From G963663315 sp965208975 (GTDB lineage Bacteria; Pseudomonadota; Gammaproteobacteria; Arenicellales; Poriferihabitantaceae), in assembly GCA_965208975.1 (NCBI GenBank), contig CBDBQH010000003.1:1178001-1242000 (forward strand): 64,000 nucleotides of DNA, written 5' to 3'. Position 1 is the first letter of the stretch, and each line of letters begins with the position of its first letter. Position numbers and translations under genes: made by a program. Shown here in pieces: positions 18,183 through 25,306 of this stretch. The notes beneath the pieces are model-generated. The model did not search any database, was not told the origin of the DNA, and was given only the letters and a program-made list of their open reading frames with translations.

Positions 18183-18491
18183 ATGACGATTACAACCGCA
18201 TTAATTTTACTGATTATCACCATTGTGGGTGTCGGCGTGGCGTTAGCCGGAGTAATCATACCGGCCAGCAATCGTCAGAGTCGGGAGATTGGAGGGTTAC
18301 GGCAGCAGATGAATCAGGAAATTGGTGGGCTACGGCAACAAATGAATCAGGAAATTGGCGAATTACGGCAACAGATGAACCAGCAGGGACAACAAATCAA
18401 CCAGATTGCCCAGCAGGTAGGGCACTTGTCCGGATTGCTGGAAGGCTTGCGGGGTAGACCGATAATGGAAGCGCCTGTTGACGGGAATTGA
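18183..18491 (+). CDS. Small membrane-anchored coiled-coil protein with 11-residue repeats
   Basis: A 102-residue protein of unknown function. An N-terminal membrane helix (TALILLIITIVGVGVALAGV) is followed by a Gln-rich coiled coil built from three tandem 11-residue units (EIGGLRQQMNQ), and a conserved tail QIAQQVGHLSGLLEGL. The start at 18183 is chosen because a GAGGAG ribosome-binding site precedes it. Shorter relatives at 33308 and 42410 keep the anchor and tail but have about one unit. A copy at 21.2 kb has lost nearly the whole gene. It converges on a DUF1640-like gene. Confidence 0.75.
   Translation: MTITTALILLIITIVGVGVALAGVIIPASNRQSREIGGLRQQMNQEIGGLRQQMNQEIGELRQQMNQQGQQINQIAQQVGHLSGLLEGLRGRPIMEAPVDGN
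18285..18383 (+). repeat. Three 33-bp in-frame tandem repeats
   Basis: Units at 18285-18317, 18318-18350 and 18351-18383, each coding for EI-G-G/E-LRQQMNQ. The units differ at a few, mostly third, codon positions. The unit length keeps frame, so unit gain or loss would lengthen or shorten the coiled coil without breaking the gene. Confidence 0.85.
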
Positions 18492-18522
18492 GTCGATTTT
18501 TTTGTTTTATCGAGGCGATGAT

Positions 18523-18771
18523 TTACTGCCCCGGCGCCCCGATGAAGTCGAACACGCGGGCAAGGATTAACAGGGTAAGCGCAAACTGAATCCCGATTAT
18601 CCAGCGAAGCCCGGATATTTCCCGATGAACTCCGGCAATGTCCGCCTTTGTTGCTAACTGGTCGCCCTGGTGCGCGATTGCCTTCGCTACCGCTTCGGCC
18701 TGGCCCGATTCAAACCCGGCTTCTTGCAGTTTCCGCGCTGTTTCCAGTGTGTCGATGGTATACGCTGTCAT
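18523..18771 (-). CDS. DUF1640-like tail-anchored coiled-coil protein (copy A)
   Basis: An 82-residue protein. The N-terminal module MTAYTIDTLETARKLQEAGF runs on into a QAEAVAKAIAHQG helix, the family LATKADIAG motif and a C-terminal membrane helix LRWIIGIQFALTLLILARVF. It ends in FDFIGAPGQ. DUF1640-like proteins are predicted tail-anchored coiled coils; bacterial function is unknown. It has its own promoter (18808-18836) and is one of seven such genes in the window (A-G), not counting remnants. Confidence 0.75.
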   Translation of the reverse strand: MTAYTIDTLETARKLQEAGFESGQAEAVAKAIAHQGDQLATKADIAGVHREISGLRWIIGIQFALTLLILARVFDFIGAPGQ

Positions 18772-18807
18772 GGTTCGGTGCCTGTCTGTTCTTTCTTTGG
18801 TGTTCCT

Positions 18808-18836
18808 ATTCTGCCCGGCTTGCGCCACTAGGTCAA
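18808..18836 (-). promoter_or_regulatory. Conserved promoter of DUF1640-like gene A
   Basis: On the minus strand a -35 TTGACC and a -10 CAGAAT are separated by 17 bp, 36 bp or more upstream of the start codon. The same 29-bp arrangement, with nearly the same spacer and leader, precedes three other DUF1640-like genes (22155-22183, 22608-22636 and 49078-49106). Confidence 0.65.
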
Positions 18837-19158
18837 CCCGGATTCCCGGTTGACACCCGGATATGCTCGATTGTCCGGTTTCAGGCTGGAAACCGGCTTT
18901 CCAGCCTGTCACGCGCTGGAGGCGCTGGATGGGTTTCCCGGCTGTCGTCCTGATCGCGGTGTCCTGATAGCGGTTGCACAAACAGGCCGCACAATCTGGC
19001 AGTCTTCACCTGTCGCCCCTGTGGCTATGATTGACGGGTAAACGATGTCACCCGTTGGATTACCGGCCATGACCTTCTCGCAAGGGTTTATCCGGTTGCG
19101 GTTCCCGGGGCGCGATATTGTTCGCTATCAATCGCGGCCACCGCGCTGGCTATCATCT

Positions 19159-19207
19159 GATAGCATTTTCGTTTGAGTTGGCGCCGTCTGGATCAAAAAA
19201 TGCTATC
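19159..19207. repeat. Inverted repeat, 11-bp arms
   Basis: GATAGCATTTT at 19159-19169 and its exact reverse complement at 19197-19207, with a 27-nt loop. A sister copy at 23062-23110 has an intact left arm, nearly the same loop and a degenerate right arm. It could be a transcript-stabilising or processing hairpin, or the end structure of a miniature mobile unit. Confidence 0.6.
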
Positions 19208-19259
19208 GCTATTTCCATTGACCAATCGTGACTCGCTCCGCCTTCAGGGAAACCCGCTA

Positions 19260-19547
19260 TCAACCGCCCGCCGTCAAGGTGGCTACCAGTGCGGCCATAT
19301 CCTGGCCGATGGCGAATACTTGCCAAGCTAATCCCACCACAAACGCCAGTATCACTCCGCATAACCAGCGCAGCCAGATAATATCCACCTTTAGCGATTT
19401 CTCTACCGCTTCCAAGTCGCCCTTTGTCGCCAGTTCACTAGACTGGTTCGCCATAATTTCGACCACTGCTTCGGCCTGCTCGGTCTTGAATCCGGCCTTT
19501 TCCAGCTTCCGCATTTGCGGCCAATGTGTCAATCGCTACTGCTGTCA
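19260..19547 (-). pseudogene. DUF1640-like gene (copy B), N-terminal frameshift
   Basis: The expected start is at 19547 (ATGACAGCAGTAGCGATTGA on the minus strand). One extra A near codon 12 (GCAAATG where relatives have GCAATG) shifts the frame. An ORF from a later start (19532) recovers the rest: KLEKAGFKTEQAEAVVEIMA, ELATKGDLEAVEKS, membrane helix, and the variant tail VFAIGQDMAALVATLTAGG. It may be translated by reinitiation or be inactive. It lies 18 bp after the RTX gene, so RTX and DUF1640 form one unit. Confidence 0.6.
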
Positions 19548-19565
19548 TGGTTCGTTCTCCGGCTG

Positions 19566-20717
19566 TTATTTCAGATAGACAACATCCGCGCCATTTACTC
19601 GATGGGCAAAGCCTTTCAAGCCTCTTGCGTCCAGTGTGTAAGTCTTGCCCGCTACGCGGATACTCGGCAAGGCTACCGCGTCCAGCTGGACGTGCTTGAT
19701 GTCCTTGAATTGTTTGTTGATGTTGTCGGCTTGGTCAGCCAGGATCACGTCTCGGCTGTCGTCTTGATCCTGATCGGTCAGGTTATAAGTGTCATGACCT
19801 GAACCGCCCGCCATAAAGTCACTACCATTGCCGCCGTTCAAGTGGTCAGTGCCCGGACCTCCAAGCATCCAATCACTGCCGTTGCCGCCTCGTAACTGAT
19901 CATTGCCTTCGCCGCCGTTCAGGTAATCATTGCCCGTGCCTCCGGACAGCCAGTCATTGCCCTTGCCTCCGTACAGGTGATCCTCGCCATAGCCTCCGAA
20001 CAGGTGGTCATTGCCTTCGCCTCCGTACAGAGTGTCGTTGCCTTTGCCTCCGTTCAGGTAGTCATTGCCTTTGCCTCCGTTCATAAAGTCTGTACCCCAA
20101 TATCCGTACATGGTATCGTTGCCCCATTCTCCGAACAGGCGATCATTGCCTTTGCCTCCGCCTAGCCAGTCATCGCCCCATCCGCCGGATAGGTCGTCAT
20201 CGCCCCATTCTCCGTACAGGCGGTCGTTGCCCGTGTCTCCGTTCAGGTAGTCGTTGCCCGTGCCTCCTTCCAGGCGGTCATCGCCACCGTGTCCGTTCAG
20301 GGTATCGTTGCCTTTACCTCCGTTCAGGTAGTCGTTGCCCGTGCCTCCGTTCAGGTAGTCGTTGCCTTTGCCTCCATTCAGGCGGTCATCGCCATCGCGT
20401 CCGTATAGGTAGTCGTTGCCTTTGCCTCCGAACAGGCGGTCATCGCCACTCATTCCGTACAGGGTATCGCTGCCTTTGCCTCCGAACAGGTGGTCATCGC
20501 CATCGCGTCCGTATAGGTAGTCGTTGCCACCGTGTCCGTATATGGTGTCATCGCCGTTCATGCCAAAGTTGTTCATCATGTCATTTTGGGCACTGCCGTT
20601 TATGGTACAGCCTTCTTTGTTCATCCAGCTTTCACATAATTTTGTTGTTTGTCCATTCACAGCGAACACTACCGGCAACAGGATCATCGCGGCAATTAGC
20701 CTGATTGTTGTTTTCAT
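19566..20717 (-). CDS. Sec-secreted RTX calcium-binding repeat protein 1
   Basis: A 383-residue protein. A Sec signal peptide (KTTIRLIAAMILLPVVFAVN) and a short Cys-containing linker (KLCESWMNKEGC) precede about 28-30 nonapeptide RTX repeats of the GGKGNDxLxG type, which form a calcium-bound parallel beta-roll. A conserved C-terminal domain contains SRDVILADQADN and ends GFAHRVNGADVVYLK. Most RTX proteins use a C-terminal type I secretion signal. Here the Sec signal suggests periplasmic or surface export by another route. A paralogue lies at 30994-32283. Confidence 0.85.
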   Translation of the reverse strand: MKTTIRLIAAMILLPVVFAVNGQTTKLCESWMNKEGCTINGSAQNDMMNNFGMNGDDTIYGHGGNDYLYGRDGDDHLFGGKGSDTLYGMSGDDRLFGGKGNDYLYGRDGDDRLNGGKGNDYLNGGTGNDYLNGGKGNDTLNGHGGDDRLEGGTGNDYLNGDTGNDRLYGEWGDDDLSGGWGDDWLGGGKGNDRLFGEWGNDTMYGYWGTDFMNGGKGNDYLNGGKGNDTLYGGEGNDHLFGGYGEDHLYGGKGNDWLSGGTGNDYLNGGEGNDQLRGGNGSDWMLGGPGTDHLNGGNGSDFMAGGSGHDTYNLTDQDQDDSRDVILADQADNINKQFKDIKHVQLDAVALPSIRVAGKTYTLDARGLKGFAHRVNGADVVYLK

Positions 20718-20747
20718 GGTTGATTCTCCAGTGTTGTTTCAATGTTC

Positions 20748-20768
20748 GGGAATATATCACATATTCCC
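20748..20768. promoter_or_regulatory. Palindrome upstream of RTX1
   Basis: On the minus strand GGGAATAT, GTGAT, ATATTCCC: perfect 8-bp arms around a 5-bp centre, 31 bp before the RTX1 start. Related palindromes precede the lipoprotein gene (23647-23667) and RTX2 (32344-32365). This suggests a common operator. Confidence 0.6.
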
Positions 20769-20814
20769 GGCTACTTCATCCAGTCCGGGCAATCCTCTGG
20801 TGACCGCCGGACAA

Positions 20815-21120
20815 TCAACCCGTCCCGCTCCATTTCCTTGCGTAACTGTTCCAGGCTCTGTACCCGGCCCGGTCGCTGGTCAATTGCTCAACCTCGCCGC
20901 GCTCAATGGTGGCCGGGTCAATGGTCTGCCCCTGTATCTCTTGCCAGGCTGTTTCTATCAAGGTTTCAATCATCCGTGATCGGGTGACCTGGTGCATCCG
21001 CGCCAGGTCGTCCAGTTCGTCCCGTCTGGCCGGATGAAGTCGGATATTGACTTGTGCCCGTTTGTCCGCCGGGTCGGTTACCCGGTCAGACCAGCGCGCA
21101 TAATGCTTGTGTTTGTTCAT
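20815..21120 (-). CDS. Ribbon-helix-helix-like DNA-binding protein
   Basis: A 101-residue protein. Residues 20-60 (AQVNIRLHPARRDELDDLAR and VTRSRMIETLIETAWQEIQG) fit a ribbon-helix-helix regulator or antitoxin. Compared with the fragment at 23702-23861, this gene lacks about 16 nt net near its 3' end. Its last part is therefore read in another frame, and the alternative frame still encodes LEQLRKEMERDGLIV. The C-terminus may be damaged but the DNA-binding part is intact. A third, partial copy lies at 34928-35060. No toxin partner is adjacent. Confidence 0.65.
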   Translation of the reverse strand: MNKHKHYARWSDRVTDPADKRAQVNIRLHPARRDELDDLARMHQVTRSRMIETLIETAWQEIQGQTIDPATIERGEVEQLTSDRAGYRAWNSYARKWSGTG

Positions 21121-21162
21121 CGGCTGATCCGGCTAATGTATACGCCGGGTTCCTTTCGTGAT

Positions 21163-21286
21163 TGGAGCGTTGCCGGGCTTTCCATGACGTGTTAGAGTGC
21201 CCGTTACGAGGAGCGATATGACGATTACAACGAAGCGCCTGTTGACGGGAATTGAGTCGATTTTTTTGTTTTATCGAGGCGATGAT
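21163..21286 (+). pseudogene. Deletion derivative of the coiled-coil gene
   Basis: The leader, ribosome-binding site and first codons (ATGACGATTACAAC at 21218) of the gene at 18183 are repeated here. The copy then jumps to the gene's last codons (GAAGCGCCTGTTGACGGG), so 271 bp equivalent to 18197-18467 are missing. The downstream sequence runs into DUF1640-like gene C exactly as at 18.5 kb. Confidence 0.8.
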
Positions 21287-21526
21287 TTACTGCCCCGGCG
21301 CCCCGATGAAGTCGAACACGCGGGCAAGGATTAACAGGGTCAGGGCAGATTGAAACCCGAACAGAATCCCGAATGTCCAGCGCAACCCGGCAATGTCGGA
21401 CTTTGTCGCCAGCTGTTCACCCTGATGCTTTACCAGCTTCGTCATGGCTTTGGCTTGCTCGGTGGTGAATCCGGCTTGTTGCAGTTCCTCTGTGGCTTCC
21501 AGTGTGTCGATGGTATACGCTGTCAT
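21287..21526 (-). CDS. DUF1640-like tail-anchored coiled-coil protein (copy C)
   Basis: A 79-residue protein: MTAYTIDTLEATEELQQAGF, a QAKAMTKLVKHQGEQLATKS helix, LRWTFGILFG and the membrane tail ending FDFIGAPGQ. The last 24 residues are the same as in copies A, E, F1 and F2 while the N-terminal half is more diverged, a sign of segmental exchange. It follows a 23-codon RTX remnant by 17 bp. Confidence 0.72.
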   Translation of the reverse strand: MTAYTIDTLEATEELQQAGFTTEQAKAMTKLVKHQGEQLATKSDIAGLRWTFGILFGFQSALTLLILARVFDFIGAPGQ

Positions 21527-21543
21527 GGTTAGTTCTCCGTCTG

Positions 21544-21615
21544 TTATTTCAGATACACAACATCCGCGCCGTTTACCCGGTGGGCAAAGCCTTTCAGCCT
21601 GATTGTCGTGTCCAT
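21544..21615 (-). pseudogene. RTX remnant: start fused to C-terminal end
   Basis: A 23-codon ORF. MDTTIRL resembles the RTX1/RTX2 start (MKTTIRL). It is joined directly to KGFAHRVNGADVVYLK, the exact end of both RTX proteins. All repeats are missing. Its distance to the following DUF1640-like gene is the same as in the RTX1 unit, so this is an internally deleted RTX-DUF1640 unit. Confidence 0.7.
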
Positions 21616-21865
21616 GCGGGCAAGTGTACTGTATTCACAGATGCCTTGAAAAGGGTTTACTGTCCTTTGTTGGTAGTTTCAGCCACAAAAAGGCTTGAAT
21701 TGTGCTTGTTTCCATCGGCACAGGCATAGCGTTTTCCCCGCGCTGGAGAAGTAATTACACTTCCATGACAAATACCCGGAATCGCCTTATCTGTGCGCCT
21801 GGCCGGGTTGGTCTGGTTGTAGATGGACTAGCCGGAATTTTATCCAGTCCGGGATAACGGCGCTA

Positions 21866-22119
21866 TCAACCGCCCGCCGTCAAGGTGGCTACCAGGGCCG
21901 CCACATCCTGGCCGATGGCGAACACTTGCCAAGTTAATGCCCCGACAATCACCAGTATGGCCCCACATATCCAACGTAGCCAGGTAATATCGGCCTTTGT
22001 CGCCAGTTCTTGCCCGGAATGCGCGATAGCTTTCGCTACCGCTTCGGCCTGGTTCGGTTCAAATCCGGCTTCTTTCATTCCCGCGCTATTCCCAATGTGT
22101 CGATGGTATACGCTGTCAT
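21866..22119 (-). pseudogene. DUF1640-like gene (copy D), N-terminal frameshift
   Basis: The conserved start at 22119 (MTAYTIDTLGIARE) runs into a stop after 14 codons, because one base is missing in the codons that encode KLQ in relatives. An internal ATG at 22078 (MKEAGFEPNQAEAVAKAIAH) restores the rest. The membrane part and tail VFAIGQDVAALVATLTAGG match copy B, which is frameshifted at nearly the same codon. Promoter at 22155-22183. Confidence 0.6.
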
Positions 22120-22154
22120 GGTTCGTTGCCTGTCTGTTCTTTCTTGGTGTTCCT

Positions 22155-22183
22155 ATTCTGGCCGGGTTGCGCCATCAGGTCAA
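22155..22183 (-). promoter_or_regulatory. Conserved promoter of DUF1640-like gene D
   Basis: Minus strand TTGACC, 17 bp, CAGAAT, with the same downstream leader as genes A, E and G. Confidence 0.65.
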
Positions 22184-22290
22184 CCCGGATTCCCGGTTGT
22201 GATCCGGATATGCTCGATTGTCGGGGACTGTATCACCATTTCCGAGCACTCCGTCCAGTTCGTCCAATCCGACAAACTGGACTGGATGAT

Positions 22291-22572
22291 TTACTGCCCC
22301 GGCGCCCCGATGAAGTCGAACACGCGGGCAAGGATTAACAGGGTCAGCGCAAACTGAATCCCGAACATCCAGCGCAATCCGGCAATATCGCCCTTTAGTG
22401 ATTTCTCCAGTCCAGCAATTTCCCCCCGGACTCCGGCAATGTCCGCCTTTGTCGCCAGTTCGCTGGACTGGTTCGCCATAACTTCGGCTACTGCTTCGGC
22501 CTGCTCGGTCTTGAATCCGGCCTTTTCCAGCTTCCGCATTGCGGCCAGTGTGTCAATCGCTACGGTTGTCAT
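22291..22572 (-). CDS. DUF1640-like tail-anchored coiled-coil protein (copy E)
   Basis: A 93-residue protein, the longest copy apart from G. MTTVAIDTLAAMRKLEKAGF leads into QAEAVAEVMANQSSELATKA, an extra coiled-coil segment (VRGEIAGLEKSLKGDIAG) and the LRWMFGIQFALTLLILARVF membrane tail. The N-terminal part matches copies B and G, the C-terminal part copies A, C and F. It is therefore mosaic. It has its own conserved promoter. Confidence 0.75.
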   Translation of the reverse strand: MTTVAIDTLAAMRKLEKAGFKTEQAEAVAEVMANQSSELATKADIAGVRGEIAGLEKSLKGDIAGLRWMFGIQFALTLLILARVFDFIGAPGQ

Positions 22573-23146
22573 GGTTCGTTGCCCGTCTGTTCTTTCTTGA
22601 TGTTCCTATTCTGGCCGGATTGCGCCATCAGGTCAACCCGGATTCCCGGTTGTGATCCGGGTATGCTCGATTGTCCGGTTTCAGGCTGGAAACCGGCTTT
22701 TGTTGCGCCGCCGGTAAAAAACGGCTTCCTGTAATCGCCTGTATCGCATTTTCAGGGGTTACCCTTGCCGTTGTCGGTCAATATCGGCTTTTCCAGCCTG
22801 CCACGCGCTTGGATGGGATTCCCGGCTGTCGTCCTGATAGGGGTTGCGGAATGGGTCGCAATCTGGCAATCTCCGCCTGTCGCTTCGTGTGGTGCGTTGT
22901 TGGTTTCATGGTTGGCACTTCCGGCGCCCCTCGCGGCGACATAATCGGCTAACGCTGATACGCTTGAAACTACCAAGTACAAGCATGGACTGGCCGGGCT
23001 TGCCCGGCCTTTCCTTTTGCTATCATTCGCAACCGGTCGCGATCAGTAGCCATCGCCATCTGATAGCATTTTCGTTTGAGTTGGTGCCGTCTGGATCAAT
23101 AAATACTATCGCGGTTTTCGCTCGATGTTTCCGGTCCGCTCCGCCT
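22573..23146. repeat. Non-coding repeat zone upstream of gene E
   Basis: No credible gene. It contains the gene E promoter, then a hairpin at 22675-22696 (CCGGTTTC and GAAACCGG arms, followed by CTTTT). A roughly 190-bp element (about 22650-22840) recurs in opposite orientation at 49450-49660 after gene G, and in shortened form at 18850-18960. Further right is the sister of the 19159 inverted repeat (23062-23110). Confidence 0.6.
22608..22636 (-). promoter_or_regulatory. Conserved promoter of DUF1640-like gene E
   Basis: Minus strand TTGACC, 17 bp, CAGAAT, followed by a leader almost identical to those of genes A, D and G. Confidence 0.65.
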
Positions 23147-23617
23147 TCAGGAAAACCCGCTATCGTTTATTCTCCCGGCAACCCTGATATATGGATGTAT
23201 GGATGTTGGCTTTGCTTTCGTGTCTACCGGACCGAAATTAAAGTAACGCGCTGTATTTCCTCTTAACCATACGGCATATTGATAACTGCCATTATCCAGT
23301 TTGCCCCAATGCCAGGCTCTTTCTAATCCATCTATCAGATAGATGGTAATTTCTTCTATTCCATCCAGTACAACCATTCCTGTGGAGGTGATAGGCTTGC
23401 TCGCATATAGCTTTAAGCCTTCTTTGCATTGCCATTGATGTTCCCATAGCCATTTCAGTGGAATTTGTTCGTCCTGATTATTCTGGCGGGTTTCATGTGT
23501 GTCTATGTTCGGTGTCTCCATGTTCGGAATCGCTTCGCCTTCTATGGGACGGATGGGATTCTGAACCCCGCAACCGGCCAACAGGACAATCAGGCTGATT
23601 CGTCTGATGGTTTTCAT
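23147..23617 (-). CDS. Lipoprotein, possibly MliC-like
   Basis: A 156-residue lipoprotein: MKTIRRISLIVLLAGCGVQN, lipobox cysteine at residue 16. The C-terminal domain has WQCKEGLKLYAS and later AVWLRGNTARYFNFG. This loosely resembles the Y-x-C-x-x-G and W-x-K-G-x-x-A pattern of MliC lysozyme inhibitors, but the match is weak. I prefer the start at 23617, because it gives a normal signal sequence and lies 30 bp from the palindrome shared with the RTX genes. Confidence 0.6.
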   Translation of the reverse strand: MKTIRRISLIVLLAGCGVQNPIRPIEGEAIPNMETPNIDTHETRQNNQDEQIPLKWLWEHQWQCKEGLKLYASKPITSTGMVVLDGIEEITIYLIDGLERAWHWGKLDNGSYQYAVWLRGNTARYFNFGPVDTKAKPTSIHPYIRVAGRINDSGFS

Positions 23618-23646
23618 GGCTGGTTTCCCGGCTTGGTTCAAAGTCC

Positions 23647-23667
23647 AGGAATGTATCACATATTCCC
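23647..23667. promoter_or_regulatory. Palindrome upstream of the lipoprotein gene
   Basis: Minus strand GGGAATAT, GTGAT, ACATTCCT: nearly the same palindrome and distance (30 bp) to the start codon as upstream of RTX1. Confidence 0.55.
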
Positions 23668-23701
23668 GGCTACATATTTCCGGCCACTCCATCCAGTTCG
23701 T

Positions 23702-23861
23702 TCAATCCTCTGGTGGCCGCCCGACAATCAACCCGTCCCGCTCCATTTCTGCCCGTAACTGTTCCAGGCTCTTACCCTTGCCGGTCGCTGGTCGATTGCT
23801 GTCCGGTGGCGATTGTTCAACCTCGCCGCGCTCGATGGTGGCCGGGTCGATGGTCTGCCCG
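23702..23861 (-). pseudogene. C-terminal fragment of the ribbon-helix-helix gene
   Basis: The minus strand reads QTIDPATIERGEVEQ and then LEQLRAEMERDGLIVGRPPE to a stop at 23702. This matches the second half of the gene at 20815-21120. The DNA-binding half is absent. The 389 bp from 23618 to the glycosyltransferase gene otherwise hold only the palindrome and a short repeat. Confidence 0.65.
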
Positions 23862-23908
23862 TGGGCTGCGAGATTCTCTATGAAGGGGTTTGATGGTTCA
23901 GAAACTGG

Positions 23909-23928
23909 ATTCCCGCTTCCGCGGGAAT
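23909..23928. repeat. REP-like palindrome
   Basis: ATTCCCGC, TTCC, GCGGGAAT: perfect 8-bp arms with a 4-nt loop. This type of short palindrome (ATTCCCGC-N4-GCGGGAAT) is a common dispersed repeat in proteobacteria. I see only this copy in the window. Confidence 0.6.
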
Positions 23929-24006
23929 GCGGAATGGAGACGGGAACGACTGAAACCAGGATTTTCGTGTGCGTCTCGCCCTGCTGAGTTTGATAAAATC
24001 CGCTGC

Positions 24007-24945
24007 ATGAAAAGCGTTGCAGTCATCATACCAACCTGGAACAGACGGTCCGTTATATGCTCGGCTATCGACTCTGTTTTAGCGCAAAGTTATAAATTAA
24101 CACAATGTATCGTTGTTGACGACGCATCTACGGATGGGACAGCAGCATTTTTAAGAGCGCAGTATATGGATGATGTGAAGGTCATTTCCTGTGATAAAAA
24201 CCAGGGACAGTCTGCCTGCAGAAATACAGGAGTTGAATCAACTGAATGTGATTATGTGTGTTTCCTGGATTCGGATGATGTGCTGGACACCCATGCGGTT
24301 GAATCGAGAATTAATGCGTTGTCAGAAGTATACGACGACACAATATCTGCATCATTTGGTGTTATGCGGTATCCAGGCAAAAAGTCCCGCTCCCGTAACT
24401 TAATTACTCAGAAAAAACGCGGAGAAAAACTACAGCTTTCCGAATATTTACAAAATGGGGACTGGTGCAGTAATAATGGCTATTTGATTAACCGATGCTT
24501 CTTCGTTCTGAATGGGATGTACGACACTCGACTGCGGAATCATGAAGATACAGAATTGCTGTTGAGATTGTTATCTAAATCAGATTTTGTTTTCTGTGGT
24601 GAGGAAATAGGTAAAGTTAACAAATCTGGGGGGGGGGGCATTCGCGCAAGAAATAGCTATGATACGATCATTAGGCAAGGAACTCTGTTTTCCGAGATCA
24701 TTGCAGCTAATCCTGATTTGAGATTAGAACATCCGGATATCCATTCCCTGATATGTTCTGATACAGGAGCATATCTCCGAGCGTTGTATAAATCCCATCA
24801 ATACAGCGAGTTCCGCCTGCGCTGCAAAAAAGCGTTGCGAGACAAGCATATTCTGGATACCGGAAAATTCTGCAAAAGGTATATTCTTTCGTACGCAAGA
24901 CAGGTCGTCGCCACCCTGTCGAAGATGCTTCCCTACCGAAGATAG
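24007..24945 (+). CDS. Family 2 glycosyltransferase with a G11 tract
   Basis: A 312-residue GT-A glycosyltransferase. SVAVIIPTWNRRSVICSAID is the nucleotide-binding start, CIVVDDASTDGT follows, and VCFLDSDDVLD carries the metal-binding DxD. It probably adds a sugar to a surface polysaccharide or glycoprotein; donor and acceptor cannot be told. I start at 24007; earlier in-frame codons have no family similarity. The coding region is AT-rich compared with its neighbours and abruptly truncates an NTPase gene, suggesting transfer. A run of 11 G inside the gene (24628-24638) encodes KSGGGGIR and is a likely slippage site. Confidence 0.85.
   Translation: MKSVAVIIPTWNRRSVICSAIDSVLAQSYKLTQCIVVDDASTDGTAAFLRAQYMDDVKVISCDKNQGQSACRNTGVESTECDYVCFLDSDDVLDTHAVESRINALSEVYDDTISASFGVMRYPGKKSRSRNLITQKKRGEKLQLSEYLQNGDWCSNNGYLINRCFFVLNGMYDTRLRNHEDTELLLRLLSKSDFVFCGEEIGKVNKSGGGGIRARNSYDTIIRQGTLFSEIIAANPDLRLEHPDIHSLICSDTGAYLRALYKSHQYSEFRLRCKKALRDKHILDTGKFCKRYILSYARQVVATLSKMLPYRR
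24628..24638 (+). repeat. G11 homopolymer in glycosyltransferase gene
   Basis: Eleven consecutive G, in frame at codons for GGG(G). Poly-G tracts of this length in surface-glycan genes are known contingency loci that slip during replication and switch the gene on or off. In this assembly the gene is in the ON frame. Confidence 0.8.
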
Positions 24946-25264
24946 CGCGCACGAGGGGCGAGGGTCTAAAGTCTCCCCACTCGCTTGAGCGGCTGGCGAG
25001 GACAACTTTGCTGGCGCCTGTTTCCCGCGCCTTGACCAGAACTGCCTCAATGCCCGAAAAGTCCAGTTTAACCACCTCATCCAGGGCATCAAGAACAAGA
25101 ATATTCGTTGCAGGGACGGAAGTCTTTGACCTGAAAATACCGGCTTTCTCGGCCATGACTCCAAGCCGACTTGAGATTGAGGAAAGCAATCTGGTTTTGC
25201 CAGCGCCGGGCTCGGCAAGCACGACCGCAATCCCTTCATGCTGCACTAATTCGGCCTCGGTCAA
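24946..25264 (-). pseudogene. N-terminal fragment of a P-loop NTPase
   Basis: The minus strand encodes AVVLAEPGAGKTRLLSSISS (Walker A) and ATNILVLDALDEVVKLDF (Walker B, NACHT/STAND-like). The reading then stops being NTPase-like where the glycosyltransferase gene ends. The in-frame start here is a TTG at 25264. A better ATG at 25319 (MSESKDND) is in another frame, so a frameshift is also likely. Such NTPases are often large defence or regulatory proteins; only the first 100 or so residues remain. Confidence 0.65.
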
Positions 25265-25306
25265 GATTCTCTTGAAATAGCATGGAAGCCGTGCTATCGT
25301 TATCCT

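Larger units (their letters stand above)
18772..19259. repeat. Non-coding repeat zone between DUF1640-like genes A and B
   Basis: No credible gene. From the left it holds the promoter and leader of gene A, then a hairpin at 18875-18896 (CCGGTTTC and GAAACCGG arms). A shortened copy of the element seen at 22650-22850 follows, then an inverted repeat at 19159-19207. Most of the segment is a diverged copy of 22580-23160. Relative to that copy a stretch between two CGGCTTT repeats is missing. Confidence 0.6.

Noticed and set aside
18181..18271. N-terminal extension of the DUF3577 gene to 18271
   Set aside because: It would cross an AT-rich promoter region. Homology begins at the ATG at 17965.
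19800..20570. Long regular repeat resembling a CRISPR array or satellite
   Set aside because: The periodicity is 27 bp or multiples and is fully explained by RTX nonapeptides in an open reading frame. The same holds for 31210-32170.
18523..23617. Integron cassette array, because many small genes point the same way
   Set aside because: I found no attC-like sites with core GTTRRRY/RYYYAAC pairs and no integrase. The shared promoters before individual genes also argue against promoterless cassettes.
23909..23928. Start of an insertion sequence
   Set aside because: The palindrome is a single REP-like repeat. No transposase ORF or second terminal repeat is nearby.
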